Source: Bacillota bacterium
Lineage (GTDB): Bacteria; Bacillota; UBA4882; UBA8346
Assembly: GCA_023415835.1 (NCBI GenBank)
Contig: JAEZJK010000061.1
Location: 1 to 19,524 of the forward strand
Length of the DNA stretch: 19,524 nt
Direction: 5' to 3'
The translations under genes and the position numbers were made by a program. Numbering within the stretch: position 1 is the first letter of the stretch; each line of letters opens with the position of its first letter. The notes under the pieces were generated by a model, which worked only from the letters and a program-made list of their open reading frames with translations, was not told the DNA's origin and did no database searches. Positions 1 to 7,438 of the stretch are shown here, in pieces.

Positions 1-35
1 TTTCGTTTCTTTAGAACGGTTTTAGTTTTATGCAT
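1..35 (-). CDS. start of a leftward SOS-controlled gene (partial)
   Basis: Only the first 11 codons are inside the window, reading MHKTKTVLKKR on the minus strand. The start is supported by a GGAGG ribosome site about 7 nt before the ATG, and by two LexA-type boxes immediately upstream. The product cannot be identified from 11 residues. A Lys/Arg-rich N-terminus running into a possible KR-Q is compatible with LexA, which commonly represses itself through paired boxes, but DinB/UvrX polymerases or other SOS genes are equally possible. The gene is divergent from the LysM protein at 275. Confidence 0.45.
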   Translation of the reverse strand, partial: MHKTKTVLKKR

Positions 36-47
36 TTTATTAACCTC

Positions 48-61
48 CGAACAAATGTTCT
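48..61. promoter_or_regulatory. LexA (SOS) box 1
   Basis: CGAACAAATGTTCT matches the Bacillus-type SOS consensus CGAACRNRYGTTYC at 12 of 14 positions, or better depending on the consensus used, with a symmetric GAAC/GTTC core. It lies 13 nt before the start codon of the leftward gene, so LexA bound here would block its promoter. Confidence 0.75.
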
Positions 62-77
62 CATCAAGATATTACCA

Positions 78-91
78 TGAACATATGTTCT
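78..91. promoter_or_regulatory. LexA (SOS) box 2
   Basis: TGAACATATGTTCT contains the perfect palindrome GAACATATGTTC, the core of the Gram-positive SOS box. Its centre is 30 bp from the centre of the first box (about three helical turns), so two LexA dimers would sit on the same DNA face. Paired boxes are typical of tightly repressed SOS genes. Confidence 0.8.
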
Positions 92-274
92 TGAATAGAG
101 GTTACTTAATTAAATTTATAACCATGATTGTAAAATATATCCGAGCTACTTAAATAAGATGAGCCGCTCGTTTTTTTTACCCGAATTAATCGGTAAGGTC
201 ATTATTGAATACCAAAAGCACGTTCCAAAGTCATAGCGTACCTAATACTATATACTAAAAGTCCAAGGAAAGAA

Positions 275-1315
275 GTGATAAATGTGTCAACTCAATGCCC
301 TCCGGGATCGTTTGTATATAGTATCAAGGCGGGAGATACATTGTTTAGGCTGGCTCAAACATATAACACTACCGTTAACGCTATTATCGCCGCTAATCCC
401 GGTATTAACCCTAATGGGCTCCGAATCGGCCAGGGAATCTGCATCCCCGGGGCAGCTCCCGTGGCCTGTCCGGAAGGTAGTTTTCCGTATGTAATTAGGT
501 CCGGGGATACCTTGTTTTCATTAGCGCGGCAATATAGGAGCACCGTGGCAGCCATTATTGCCATCAACCGAGGAATAAATCCGAACGCCCTTTTTGTAGG
601 GCAAACCATTTGTATCCCCGGAGTAACTCCAGTAGTTTGCCCGGAAGGCAGTTTTTCATATACGGTTCAGCAGGGTGATACCCTGTTTGCGCTGGCTCGA
701 AGATTTGGGACTACCGTGGCAGCGATTAATGCCCTTAATCCAGGCCTCGACCCAAGTTCGCTCCAAATCGGCCGGATAATTTGTATCCCGGGCGCCCCAC
801 CGGTAACCTGCCCCCAAGGTAGCCTCACTTATGTCATTCGTAGCGGTGACACCTTATTCTCCATAGCGCAGCGATTTGGGACCACCGTGTCTGCCATTAT
901 CACCCTTAATCCCAGTATTAATCCCAATGCGTTACGAATCGGCCAGGAAATCTGCGTCCCACAGGCGGTTACTACTTGTCCGGGAGGCGCTATTTACATA
1001 ATTCAATCGGGTGACACCCTATTTTTATTAGCAACCAGATTCGATATTTCAGTGGGAGCGCTACAGACTGCCAATCCCGGTTTAGACCCGAACCTCCTGG
1101 TTCCTGGGCAACGCATCTGTATTCCATCCCCCCAACCCGTTGAATGTCCGGAAAATAACACTTATCTAATCGAATCGGGGGAAACATTGAGTTCAATTGC
1201 GGAAAAGTTTACAGTGAGCGCCGCGGATATTTTAATCCTCAATCCGGGGTTAAGGCCTAGTGATTTTGTTCCGGGGAGAACTATTTGCCTCCCAACTACC
1301 CAGGCCCCGGTATAA
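275..1315 (+). CDS. six-LysM repeat protein, probable cell-wall or spore-layer binding protein
   Basis: 346 residues consisting almost only of six LysM modules at a spacing of about 57 residues. Each has a YxIxxGDTLFxLA start, an NPGxxPxxLxxGQ middle and an ICIPG end, with a conserved CP before the module and ICIP near its end, giving a two-Cys pattern per repeat. LysM binds N-acetylglucosamine-containing glycans such as peptidoglycan. No signal peptide, membrane segment or catalytic domain is visible, as in some forespore or mother-cell LysM proteins that assemble on spore layers; that role is inference. Start: GTG 275 has AAGGAA only 4 nt upstream, while GTG 284 sits at better distance from an AAGAAGTGAT stretch, so the protein may begin three codons later. 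It is divergent from the SOS-box gene and convergent with the amidase. Confidence 0.88.
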   Translation: MINVSTQCPPGSFVYSIKAGDTLFRLAQTYNTTVNAIIAANPGINPNGLRIGQGICIPGAAPVACPEGSFPYVIRSGDTLFSLARQYRSTVAAIIAINRGINPNALFVGQTICIPGVTPVVCPEGSFSYTVQQGDTLFALARRFGTTVAAINALNPGLDPSSLQIGRIICIPGAPPVTCPQGSLTYVIRSGDTLFSIAQRFGTTVSAIITLNPSINPNALRIGQEICVPQAVTTCPGGAIYIIQSGDTLFLLATRFDISVGALQTANPGLDPNLLVPGQRICIPSPQPVECPENNTYLIESGETLSSIAEKFTVSAADILILNPGLRPSDFVPGRTICLPTTQAPV

Positions 1316-1349
1316 TTGAAAAGGCAGAAGGAATAGGCAAGAGGTATGG

Positions 1350-1386
1350 GGCAAAAGTATTTGATGTTTAGCTTTTGCCGCATTTT
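1350..1386 (+). terminator. rho-independent terminator after the LysM gene
   Basis: GGCAAAAG (1350-1357) pairs with CTTTTGCC (1372-1379) across a 14-nt loop and is followed by GCATTTTT. The T-tract is short, so it may be partial; a second hairpin follows at 1439. Confidence 0.55.
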
Positions 1387-1438
1387 TCGATTGGTTCGGT
1401 TAGTCTGTGAAGGACGATTGATTTTGCTGGGAACTAAT

Positions 1439-1476
1439 GAAAAGCGCCGGAAGTTTTTGACTTTACGGCGCTTTTC
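1439..1476. terminator. two-way terminator between convergent genes
   Basis: GAAAAGCGCCG (1439-1449) and CGGCGCTTTTC (1466-1476) form an 11-bp perfect stem with a 16-nt loop. A-rich and T-rich flanks lie in the stem itself, so it can serve both strands. It sits 5 nt past the stop of the leftward amidase and is most likely its terminator. Confidence 0.75.
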
Positions 1477-1480
1477 TTAG

Positions 1481-3277
1481 TTATTTTGTTTCCGGACGCA
1501 TCCGGCGGGCATAACGTTCGATTCCACTGATTATAGCATTGGCACAGGCAGAGCGGAAACCATCTGTTTTTAAATATGCTTCTTCTTCAGGAACAATCAT
1601 ATACGCCGACTCAATGAGTACGGAGGGCATTTGGGGGGCGCGGGCCAGGGCCAGGTTGCCATAGTATAAGCCATCATCCTTTAATTTAAATTCATTGTTT
1701 GCCTGGAAAGCCTCAATATAAGCCTCATGGATATCTTTAGCCAAGGGTAGGCTCATCGGGGTATAGTAATAAACCCCGAAACCGCGTTTGAGAAATGGGT
1801 TTTGGCCATAACCCAGAGCGTTATTATGGATGCTGACCAGAATGTCAGCCCTGTTTTGCCAAGCGATTAGAGGCCGCTGGTTTAACGGGACATTTTCATC
1901 GCCTTCGCGGATCATGATCACCTTAGCCCCTTTAGCCAACAGTTTTTCTTTAAGATTAACCGCAATGGCCAGATTGGCGTCTTTTTCGGCATAACCGGTA
2001 GGCCCAATCGCTCCGGTATCGGCTGAATGTCCGGCGTCAACAGCGACCCTAAGCCCTTTCAAAGGTGAGCCATTGACGCTAACAGGCTGAGGGGATCTTA
2101 ATTCAAAGACAAATTGATTGCCTTCGTATCGGGCGTCATAACCCCACCAGCCGTTAGGGATGGTATAAACCCGCAACCGGTATGTTTCCTCATCATCCTG
2201 GAACCATTTTAACTGTTTGACGGCTCCGGTTGCGGCATTAGTGATCCAATCGGTATTGGAGAAAGCGCCGAAGAATGAAATGTCGAGATAATTCCCTTCA
2301 ACATCGGGATAGATTTTAAAAGGTATCTTACGCCCCAATGGGAGGCGGATTAATGTTGAATTATCATTAGCGCTTAAAGCAATATTTCCGGCCACAATAT
2401 GGGTTGGATGGGTCCCTTTTGGAAGCCATTTAACATGATTAACGTTTACCCAGGCGGTTTGGATTCTATTCAAGCGGACTCGGTACTCACTACCTATTTT
2501 TCCGGTTATTTGCATTAGGGTCCCTTGGGGTAAAAACATCAGGTACCCTGCCTGATTATTCTGGGCTAACGCAGGGCCGGCGCGAAGGATCGTACTGGGG
2601 GAAACGGTTTCAACCATTACGGGGAGTTCGTTTGGGAACATGGAAAGGGTACCGTCGGCTTCCTTGGATTTCTTTCGGTTATTATGGTCAACGATGGTTA
2701 CCTTGATCGTGGATTTATTAAGCCGGTCGGTACTTTCAATCTTGTATACTCCGTGATAGATGCCACCGGACCCAGTCCGGGTCTCGGTCATCGGGAATCT
2801 TTTTCGGACTCCTTTGACGGTAAAATAGGCGGTTTTTCCGGGGCTTCCTTTACAGACAACATTAAAGTGATCTCCGGGGAGTAATTCCTGATCCTGTTGC
2901 GGAGTCACATATTCGATGGTTAATGGCGAATCGGGGGCCGGCTGTCCGGGTTCGGCCACAAAAATTGTACGGGTATAATGATACGTATTATCGTTTAATT
3001 GCAGTTCTGCCCGGATCTGAAATTCCCCGGGAGCCAGCTTGACCATGGCCAAAAAACCGCCACCCGGATGGATCGGCACCGGGATACCGTTAATCAGGAG
3101 TTTTCCATCCGGAGGAGCCGAACCAAAAACGAAAGTAGAGTCTAGCGCGGGTAAACGCGCTTTTTCCACCGGATGGACTATCCGGATCGGATTTTCAGAT
3201 AGAGGCGTGACCGGATTGGCGAGCAGGACGCCGCAGAATAAAGATACTAGTAATAATGTCAGAATAAGATGTTTCAT
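1481..3277 (-). CDS. secreted N-acetylmuramoyl-L-alanine amidase (Amidase_3) with SH3b and AMIN-like modules
   Basis: 598 residues. Cleaves the amide bond between N-acetylmuramic acid and L-alanine of peptidoglycan, outside the membrane. Residues 1-20 are a signal peptide (MKHLILT... to a LLA cleavage site). N-terminal beta-sandwich modules follow, then an SH3b-like segment around 225-290 (ILRAGPA... WVNVNHVKWLP), an AMIN-like beta domain around 300-400, and Amidase_3 from 409 to the end. Zinc ligands are His417 (DAGHS), Glu431 (YAEKD) and His484 (SIHNN); the catalytic Glu is Glu556 (LIESAY). The start was chosen at 3277 because AGGAG lies 8 nt upstream and the signal peptide begins there. 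An in-frame ATG at 3367 would add 30 residues before the signal peptide and has no good ribosome site. Related enzymes act in cell separation, sporulation or germination; which applies here is unknown. Confidence 0.92.
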   Translation of the reverse strand: MKHLILTLLLVSLFCGVLLANPVTPLSENPIRIVHPVEKARLPALDSTFVFGSAPPDGKLLINGIPVPIHPGGGFLAMVKLAPGEFQIRAELQLNDNTYHYTRTIFVAEPGQPAPDSPLTIEYVTPQQDQELLPGDHFNVVCKGSPGKTAYFTVKGVRKRFPMTETRTGSGGIYHGVYKIESTDRLNKSTIKVTIVDHNNRKKSKEADGTLSMFPNELPVMVETVSPSTILRAGPALAQNNQAGYLMFLPQGTLMQITGKIGSEYRVRLNRIQTAWVNVNHVKWLPKGTHPTHIVAGNIALSANDNSTLIRLPLGRKIPFKIYPDVEGNYLDISFFGAFSNTDWITNAATGAVKQLKWFQDDEETYRLRVYTIPNGWWGYDARYEGNQFVFELRSPQPVSVNGSPLKGLRVAVDAGHSADTGAIGPTGYAEKDANLAIAVNLKEKLLAKGAKVIMIREGDENVPLNQRPLIAWQNRADILVSIHNNALGYGQNPFLKRGFGVYYYTPMSLPLAKDIHEAYIEAFQANNEFKLKDDGLYYGNLALARAPQMPSVLIESAYMIVPEEEAYLKTDGFRSACANAIISGIERYARRMRPETK

Positions 3278-3554
3278 GGCTAAACTCCTGACAGAAGGTT
3301 TTCTAAAAGGCAACCTATTAACCGTATGGTTCGTGAAAAAATGTAAATACCCATTTTCGCAAACCATTTTAAATCAAGGTTAATCTGGTTGCCTTTAGTA
3401 TACAACTTTTACGCGTTAAAATGTAGGTTGTAATTAAAGGGACTCAAATCCGGCTTTAAAGCTTGATAAAATACTAGCTTGACTCTCCCGTTACTGGAGG
3501 TTTTATCCTTAAAACAGACGGATTAATAAAAAAATTTCTGGGAGGTTTATTTTA

Positions 3555-4205
3555 ATGTTTAAATTGGGAATATTCTTAGCGGTAATGTTGTTACTTGTCA
3601 CCATTAACAGCACCTATTTCTTTTTAGGGGTGTCCAAGGTAAAGCCTATCGAGTGGATTGTTTTTAATGCCTGCGCACCTTCAAGTATCGCCTATTTAAT
3701 TGGATTTCTAATTTTTTTACTCACTAAAAACCGAATCGCCTTACATATCGGGATTCTTCCCCTTTTTTTCTTCGGGGGGCTCGGGCTTTTACTCTTCCCT
3801 TGGAGCGGATATAATCTAATTGGCCAATTTAGCCATATTATCATGGTATTGAACATGGGATGGGCGCTTTACACTACACTGTCGGCGGGCGACTACAAGG
3901 CTGCCGCTTTGGGTTTACTGATCGGAATAGGGATCTTCGCGCCGTTTATCAATTACCAACAAACTTACGTCAACACTCATCCCGAGGCATGTCAAAGAAT
4001 TTTAGGAGTCAATCTCGAAGATTTTCAGAAAAAATGGGGCAGTAAGGTTACGTTACGCGATAAACATACCGCGTTTACGTGTGTGGGAGTGAATCAGGGG
4101 GGCGAAGACCTTTACGCTTGGGATCAAATTCGTGAACAGGTACAGTATAATAACATGTTCAGGAATACAAACATTTTTAACATACTGCATTATAAAAACT
4201 TCTAA
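3555..4205 (+). CDS. multi-spanning membrane protein of unknown function
   Basis: 216 residues; not recognised. About five hydrophobic helices (roughly 5-25, 36-58, 62-82, 86-108, 115-133) are followed by a soluble, charged C-terminal tail of about 80 residues containing two Cys (in EACQR and FTCVG). The start is supported by GGGAGGT 8 nt before the ATG. The gene stands alone between the divergent amidase and the merR gene, 82 nt before the latter, and has no obvious terminator. No catalytic motif is visible, so no function is proposed. Confidence 0.75.
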   Translation: MFKLGIFLAVMLLLVTINSTYFFLGVSKVKPIEWIVFNACAPSSIAYLIGFLIFLLTKNRIALHIGILPLFFFGGLGLLLFPWSGYNLIGQFSHIIMVLNMGWALYTTLSAGDYKAAALGLLIGIGIFAPFINYQQTYVNTHPEACQRILGVNLEDFQKKWGSKVTLRDKHTAFTCVGVNQGGEDLYAWDQIREQVQYNNMFRNTNIFNILHYKNF

Positions 4206-4287
4206 AACCTAACAAACAACGCGTAACGCGTAACATTCCTGAATTATGTTACAATGTATTTAACAACGTTTTACACCGGAGGTACGA

Positions 4288-5100
4288 ATGCAATACCAAA
4301 TCGGCGATTTTTCGATAATATCCAGGCTGAGTATTAAGACTCTCCGCTATTATCACGAATGCGGGTTACTGGAACCGGCCTCGATCGATGATCAATCCGG
4401 GTATCGGTATTATGATCAGAACTGTCTGGAACGGGTTAAGATTATCAATGAACTGAAGGAGTTGGACTTTCCTTTAAAAGATATTAAGGAGATCCTGGGT
4501 AACTGCAAGGACGATTCGGAATTGCTCTGCTATGCTATTAAAAAATCAGGGGAAATAAGCGAAAAAATCACCCGCTATGACCGGATGCAAAAGAAATTGG
4601 AAGCTTTTATTCAGCAGGCTAGGCAAGTGGAGGAGGATAAGTTACAAATGAGTACGGAAATTATTATTAAAGAGATTGCCGATGTCATGATCGCTTCGAT
4701 TAGGTTTAAAGGGAAATACCAGGATGTGACCGAGGCTTTTAAAAGTTTGTTTAAAAGCTACGGCCGTTACAGTAGTGGCGCCCCGTTTTCTTTATATTAC
4801 GATAACGACTATAAAGAGGAGGACGCCGATATCGAAGCCTGCGTCCCAGTCAGGGCAATGGTTGAAAGCGATGGTATCCAGTGCCGAAAATTGGTGGGGG
4901 GAAAAGCAGTAACTATAATTCACAAGGGCTCATATGAAACTCTCGGTCAATCCTACAAGCTACTAATCGACCATCTTAATGAGAATAATCGTAAGACTCA
5001 AATTCCCCACCGGGAAGTCTATCTCAAAGGGCCGGGGATGATTCTGCCGCGTAGCCCTAAGAAATTCGTAACTGAAATCCAAATGCTGTTCGAAAAATGA
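4288..5100 (+). CDS. MerR-family regulator with GyrI-like effector-binding domain (BmrR type)
   Basis: 270 residues. Residues 1-70 are the MerR winged helix-turn-helix (YQIGDFSIISRLSIKTLRYY, then GLLEPA and the SGYRYYD wing). A dimerisation coiled coil covers about 75-120, and a GyrI-like ligand-binding domain about 125-270 (EIIIKEIADVMIASIRFKG... IIHKGSYETLGQSYKLL). Such proteins bind amphipathic or cationic drugs and untwist a long-spacer promoter to activate efflux genes. The ribosome site is GGAGGT. No Cys pair typical of metal MerRs is present in the regulatory position. The gene has its own terminator and is followed by the gntR-ABC operon; whether it controls that operon or the preceding membrane protein cannot be told. 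Confidence 0.9.
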   Translation: MQYQIGDFSIISRLSIKTLRYYHECGLLEPASIDDQSGYRYYDQNCLERVKIINELKELDFPLKDIKEILGNCKDDSELLCYAIKKSGEISEKITRYDRMQKKLEAFIQQARQVEEDKLQMSTEIIIKEIADVMIASIRFKGKYQDVTEAFKSLFKSYGRYSSGAPFSLYYDNDYKEEDADIEACVPVRAMVESDGIQCRKLVGGKAVTIIHKGSYETLGQSYKLLIDHLNENNRKTQIPHREVYLKGPGMILPRSPKKFVTEIQMLFEK

Positions 5101-5122
5101 AATCTAAGTAATCAAATCACTC

Positions 5123-5151
5123 AAAAAATGACCGGAATGGTCATTTTTTTT
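5123..5151 (+). terminator. terminator after the merR gene
   Basis: AAAAAATGACC (5123-5133) pairs with GGTCATTTTTTT (5139-5150) across a 5-nt loop, 22 nt after the stop codon. The stem ends in a run of seven T: a standard rho-independent terminator. Confidence 0.85.
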
Positions 5152-5161
5152 ATAAATAAGC

Positions 5162-5190
5162 TTGACATATTATGGATCTTAATATATCAT
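5162..5190 (+). promoter_or_regulatory. sigma-A promoter of the gntR-ABC operon
   Basis: TTGACA (5162-5167) is a perfect -35, followed by a 17-bp spacer and TATCAT (5185-5190), 5 of 6 to the -10 consensus. Transcription should start near 5197, inside the palindrome that follows. Confidence 0.85.
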
Positions 5191-5192
5191 TG

Positions 5193-5218
5193 TAGTGTAC
5201 TATATTACTAATACACTA
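5193..5218. promoter_or_regulatory. probable GntR operator over the transcription start
   Basis: TAGTGTACTA (5193-5202) and TAATACACTA (5209-5218) are inverted copies with one mismatch and a 6-bp spacer. The palindrome covers the expected +1 directly after the -10, so binding would block initiation. GntR/YtrA repressors normally autoregulate through such sites; the protein is encoded by the first gene of the same operon. Confidence 0.75.
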
Positions 5219-5233
5219 TGAAGGATTAGACTC

Positions 5234-5602
5234 ATGGAACTAAATTTTGATTTGGCAAAACCCATATATCTGCAGATAGTCGATGAAATCAAACGCGCTA
5301 TCGCCCGCGGAGAGCTTAAACCGGGATCCAGGATTCCCTCGATTAGAGAGACTGCTGAGCAGATAAAGGTAAATCCCAATACCGTACAAAGGGCTTACCA
5401 GGAGATGGAACGGATGCAATTGACGGAAACATTAAGGGGGCAAGGCGTTTATATTCGCAATGATCATCATCTTTTAACCCAGATCAAGGAGGAAATGGCC
5501 CGGGAAGCCTTGGAGATTTTCATTGGAGAGATAGCGGCTTTGGGTTATAATCCTACCGAAATTCTCGCCATGGTGGCTAAGGCATTAGAAGATCGCCAAT
5601 AA
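5234..5602 (+). CDS. GntR-family transcriptional repressor, YtrA subfamily
   Basis: 122 residues, the usual size of the YtrA branch: a winged helix-turn-helix (about 8-75; PIYLQIVDEIKRAIARGEL, then SIRETAEQIKVNPNTVQRAY) and a short helical dimerisation tail (about 85-122), without a large ligand domain. Proteins of this type repress an ABC transporter encoded beside them and are released by cell-envelope antibiotics or other signals. AAGGA lies 8 nt before the ATG. It is the first gene of a three-gene operon, 34 nt before the ATPase gene, behind a strong promoter with an overlapping palindrome. Confidence 0.92.
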   Translation: MELNFDLAKPIYLQIVDEIKRAIARGELKPGSRIPSIRETAEQIKVNPNTVQRAYQEMERMQLTETLRGQGVYIRNDHHLLTQIKEEMAREALEIFIGEIAALGYNPTEILAMVAKALEDRQ

Positions 5603-5636
5603 GCAAAACTTTTTAAATAAGGGGATGGTATAACAA

Positions 5637-6335
5637 GTGGATAATATTGTTGAAATCAATAAGCTACATAAACGATACTTCCTGACTAAAGCGCTGAATG
5701 GTGTGGACTTACAGATTAGGCGCGGGGTAATCGTCGGACTGCTTGGTCCTAATGGTAGCGGTAAATCCAGTCTCTTAAAAATTATCGGAGGACTGGTCCA
5801 TCCGACCGCCGGAAAGGTCCTGATCAATGGGGAGAAGCCATCGATCCGGACCAAGGCAACAGTCGCTTATTTACCCGAGATAGACCATTTATATTCCTGG
5901 ATGACTGTCAAAGATACTATTAGTTTCGTTGCCGCGTTTTACAAGGATTGGGAACCGGAACGCGCCCATGAATTGCTTGAGTTGATTGGTTTGGAACTAC
6001 AGCAAAAAGTGGGAAACCTTTCAAAAGGCAAACGGGCTTTGTTAAAGCTTTTACTGGTGTTATCCCGCAAAGCGCCTTTGGTATTATTGGATGAACCGCT
6101 TTCAGGAATCGATCCGCCGTCACGCGCCAAGATTATTCAGGCTATTGTTAGTGAATACCGGGTGGGAGAACAAACTATCATTCTTTCTACTCATCAAGTA
6201 GGGGAGACCGAATCAATCTTTGATGAAGTGATTTTTCTGAATAACGGTCAAGTGGCTTTATATGATTTGGCTGAAAATTTACGGGCTCAAAATAATTGTT
6301 CGATGAATGATCTTTGGGAGAGGGTGTATAACTAA
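5637..6335 (+). CDS. ABC transporter ATP-binding protein (YtrB-like)
   Basis: 232 residues with a complete nucleotide-binding domain: Walker A GPNGSGKS (37-44), signature LSKGK (128-132) in place of LSGGQ, Walker B LVLLDEP (148-154), and switch His186 (STHQV). The Q-loop position reads YLPEID, with Pro-Glu rather than Gln, as in several YtrB-like ATPases. The start is GTG at 5637, after a GGGGATGG ribosome site. The stop codon overlaps the ATG of the permease by one base (TAATG), indicating translational coupling and a two-protein transporter. Substrate unknown; homologous operons respond to antibiotics that act on the cell wall. Confidence 0.93.
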   Translation: MDNIVEINKLHKRYFLTKALNGVDLQIRRGVIVGLLGPNGSGKSSLLKIIGGLVHPTAGKVLINGEKPSIRTKATVAYLPEIDHLYSWMTVKDTISFVAAFYKDWEPERAHELLELIGLELQQKVGNLSKGKRALLKLLLVLSRKAPLVLLDEPLSGIDPPSRAKIIQAIVSEYRVGEQTIILSTHQVGETESIFDEVIFLNNGQVALYDLAENLRAQNNCSMNDLWERVYN

Positions 6336-7093
6336 TGTTTGGGAAGTTGTTCGTTAAAGAGATTAAGGGCTATATTTTAGTCCCAATAATAATGGTGTTA
6401 GCGCTGGTCTTGGCCTGGGATTTCTTTTTAAGGTCGCGGGTAGGTACTTGGCCGTTGGACGCTATTGTAGGCTCGGCGTTCGTTGTAACGATCATTCCAC
6501 TAATTTGGTCGGTGGCAATGGCTTTTTATACGCTTAACGCCGAATGGAACAGTAATACGATTTATCTTTTATTATCTTTACCGACGAGTGGCCTAAAGAC
6601 TATTGGGGCTAAGATGCTTGCCATTTTTTGCGGAGTTGTCGTTATCATGGTATTTAGCGTTTCCAGTTATTTTTTGATTTTTCAAGATTTGATTCAAGGT
6701 TATAGTCATTTTTACGTCAATGCCGGTTTAACCATGTCAACACTTTACTGGGCTGGGATTAGCCTTTTGTTATTCTCGATCTTATCTATTGCGTTATGCC
6801 AATTTTCTTTTTTGATTGGGAGAGTGGTTCCCAAAGGTCGCGGTATCACAACCTGTATTGCTCTTATAGCCAGTATCAAGCTGTCCAGTAAAATTTTCGA
6901 TTTTCTCAATCCATTATTAAAATGCGTCACGGTTATTGACAGCCAATTATCCCCATTTATTTTTAAAACCGATAATATTTCAATCTCCAGTTTCGGAAGT
7001 ACCAATATTACTCATCTGATCATTTTCCTTTTACTTTCGGGCCTCTTTTTCATCCTTAGCGGGGTGATCTTCGAAAAGCGGATTGAGCTTTGA
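6335..7093 (+). CDS. ABC transporter permease, ABC-2 type
   Basis: 252 residues with about six membrane helices (near 14-34, 45-70, 92-118, 138-165, 172-190, 225-247), the topology of an ABC-2 family permease. It begins on the last base of the ATPase stop codon, so it is co-translated with it and very likely forms a homodimeric membrane channel with that ATPase. It shows no extracytoplasmic substrate-binding domain, so export or signalling is more likely than import. A terminator at 7201 closes the operon. Confidence 0.88.
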   Translation: MFGKLFVKEIKGYILVPIIMVLALVLAWDFFLRSRVGTWPLDAIVGSAFVVTIIPLIWSVAMAFYTLNAEWNSNTIYLLLSLPTSGLKTIGAKMLAIFCGVVVIMVFSVSSYFLIFQDLIQGYSHFYVNAGLTMSTLYWAGISLLLFSILSIALCQFSFLIGRVVPKGRGITTCIALIASIKLSSKIFDFLNPLLKCVTVIDSQLSPFIFKTDNISISSFGSTNITHLIIFLLLSGLFFILSGVIFEKRIEL

Positions 7094-7200
7094 TGATTTT
7101 GAAACCTCTGATTTGATTGAAGATAGTATTAGGATAAAATAAAGTATCTAAAGAAATGTTATGCGCAAAACTACTGGTCAATTTAATCCGATAAGTAAGA

Positions 7201-7226
7201 ACTCACCCTTAAAAGGTGAGTTTTTT
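7201..7226 (+). terminator. terminator of the gntR-ABC operon
   Basis: ACTCACC (7201-7207) pairs with GGTGAGT (7215-7221) across a 7-nt loop, followed by TTTTT. It lies 107 nt after the permease stop. Confidence 0.85.
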
Positions 7227-7344
7227 AAACCTAAAAGAGGCAGCCTCTGTTACTTTGGAGTAAACCTTAGCTTGAAAAAGAAACGAGATTGACGGATTAT
7301 TCTTAAGACTTGACTAGTACCATGTTTTTTGATAGGTCATATGT

Positions 7345-7374
7345 AAACCACCTGGTTTTTCGGGTGGTTTTAGT
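7345..7374. terminator. second terminator, possibly two-way
   Basis: AAACCACC (7345-7352) pairs with GGTGGTTT (7363-7370), loop 10 nt. T-rich flanks are short on both sides. It lies 65-94 nt past the stop of the leftward permease and may terminate that transcript. Confidence 0.55.
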
Positions 7375-7438
7375 AAAATAATCAAATTAACCCAAAATGA
7401 TACCTAAGTAAATAATGTTGATAAAGGATATTTTTCTT

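Larger units (their letters stand above)
7094..7438. other. intergenic stretch between convergent operons
   Basis: 345 bases with no convincing gene. It holds two hairpin terminators (7201-7226 and 7345-7370), one closing the rightward ABC operon and the other placed to close the leftward metalloregulatory cluster. Nothing else was recognised. Confidence 0.7.

Noticed and set aside
275..1315. Regular DNA repeat of about 171 bp as CRISPR or satellite
   Set aside because: The repeat is the diverged coding sequence of LysM modules, with no constant repeats and no spacers.
3278..3367. Upstream in-frame start of the amidase adding 30 residues
   Set aside because: The extension lies before a standard signal peptide and has no ribosome site; AGGAG 8 nt before 3277 decides the start.
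4218..4234. Short tandem text AACGCGTAACGCGTAAC before the merR gene
   Set aside because: Two copies of an 8-bp unit only; no promoter with the long spacer expected for MerR could be placed on it with confidence.
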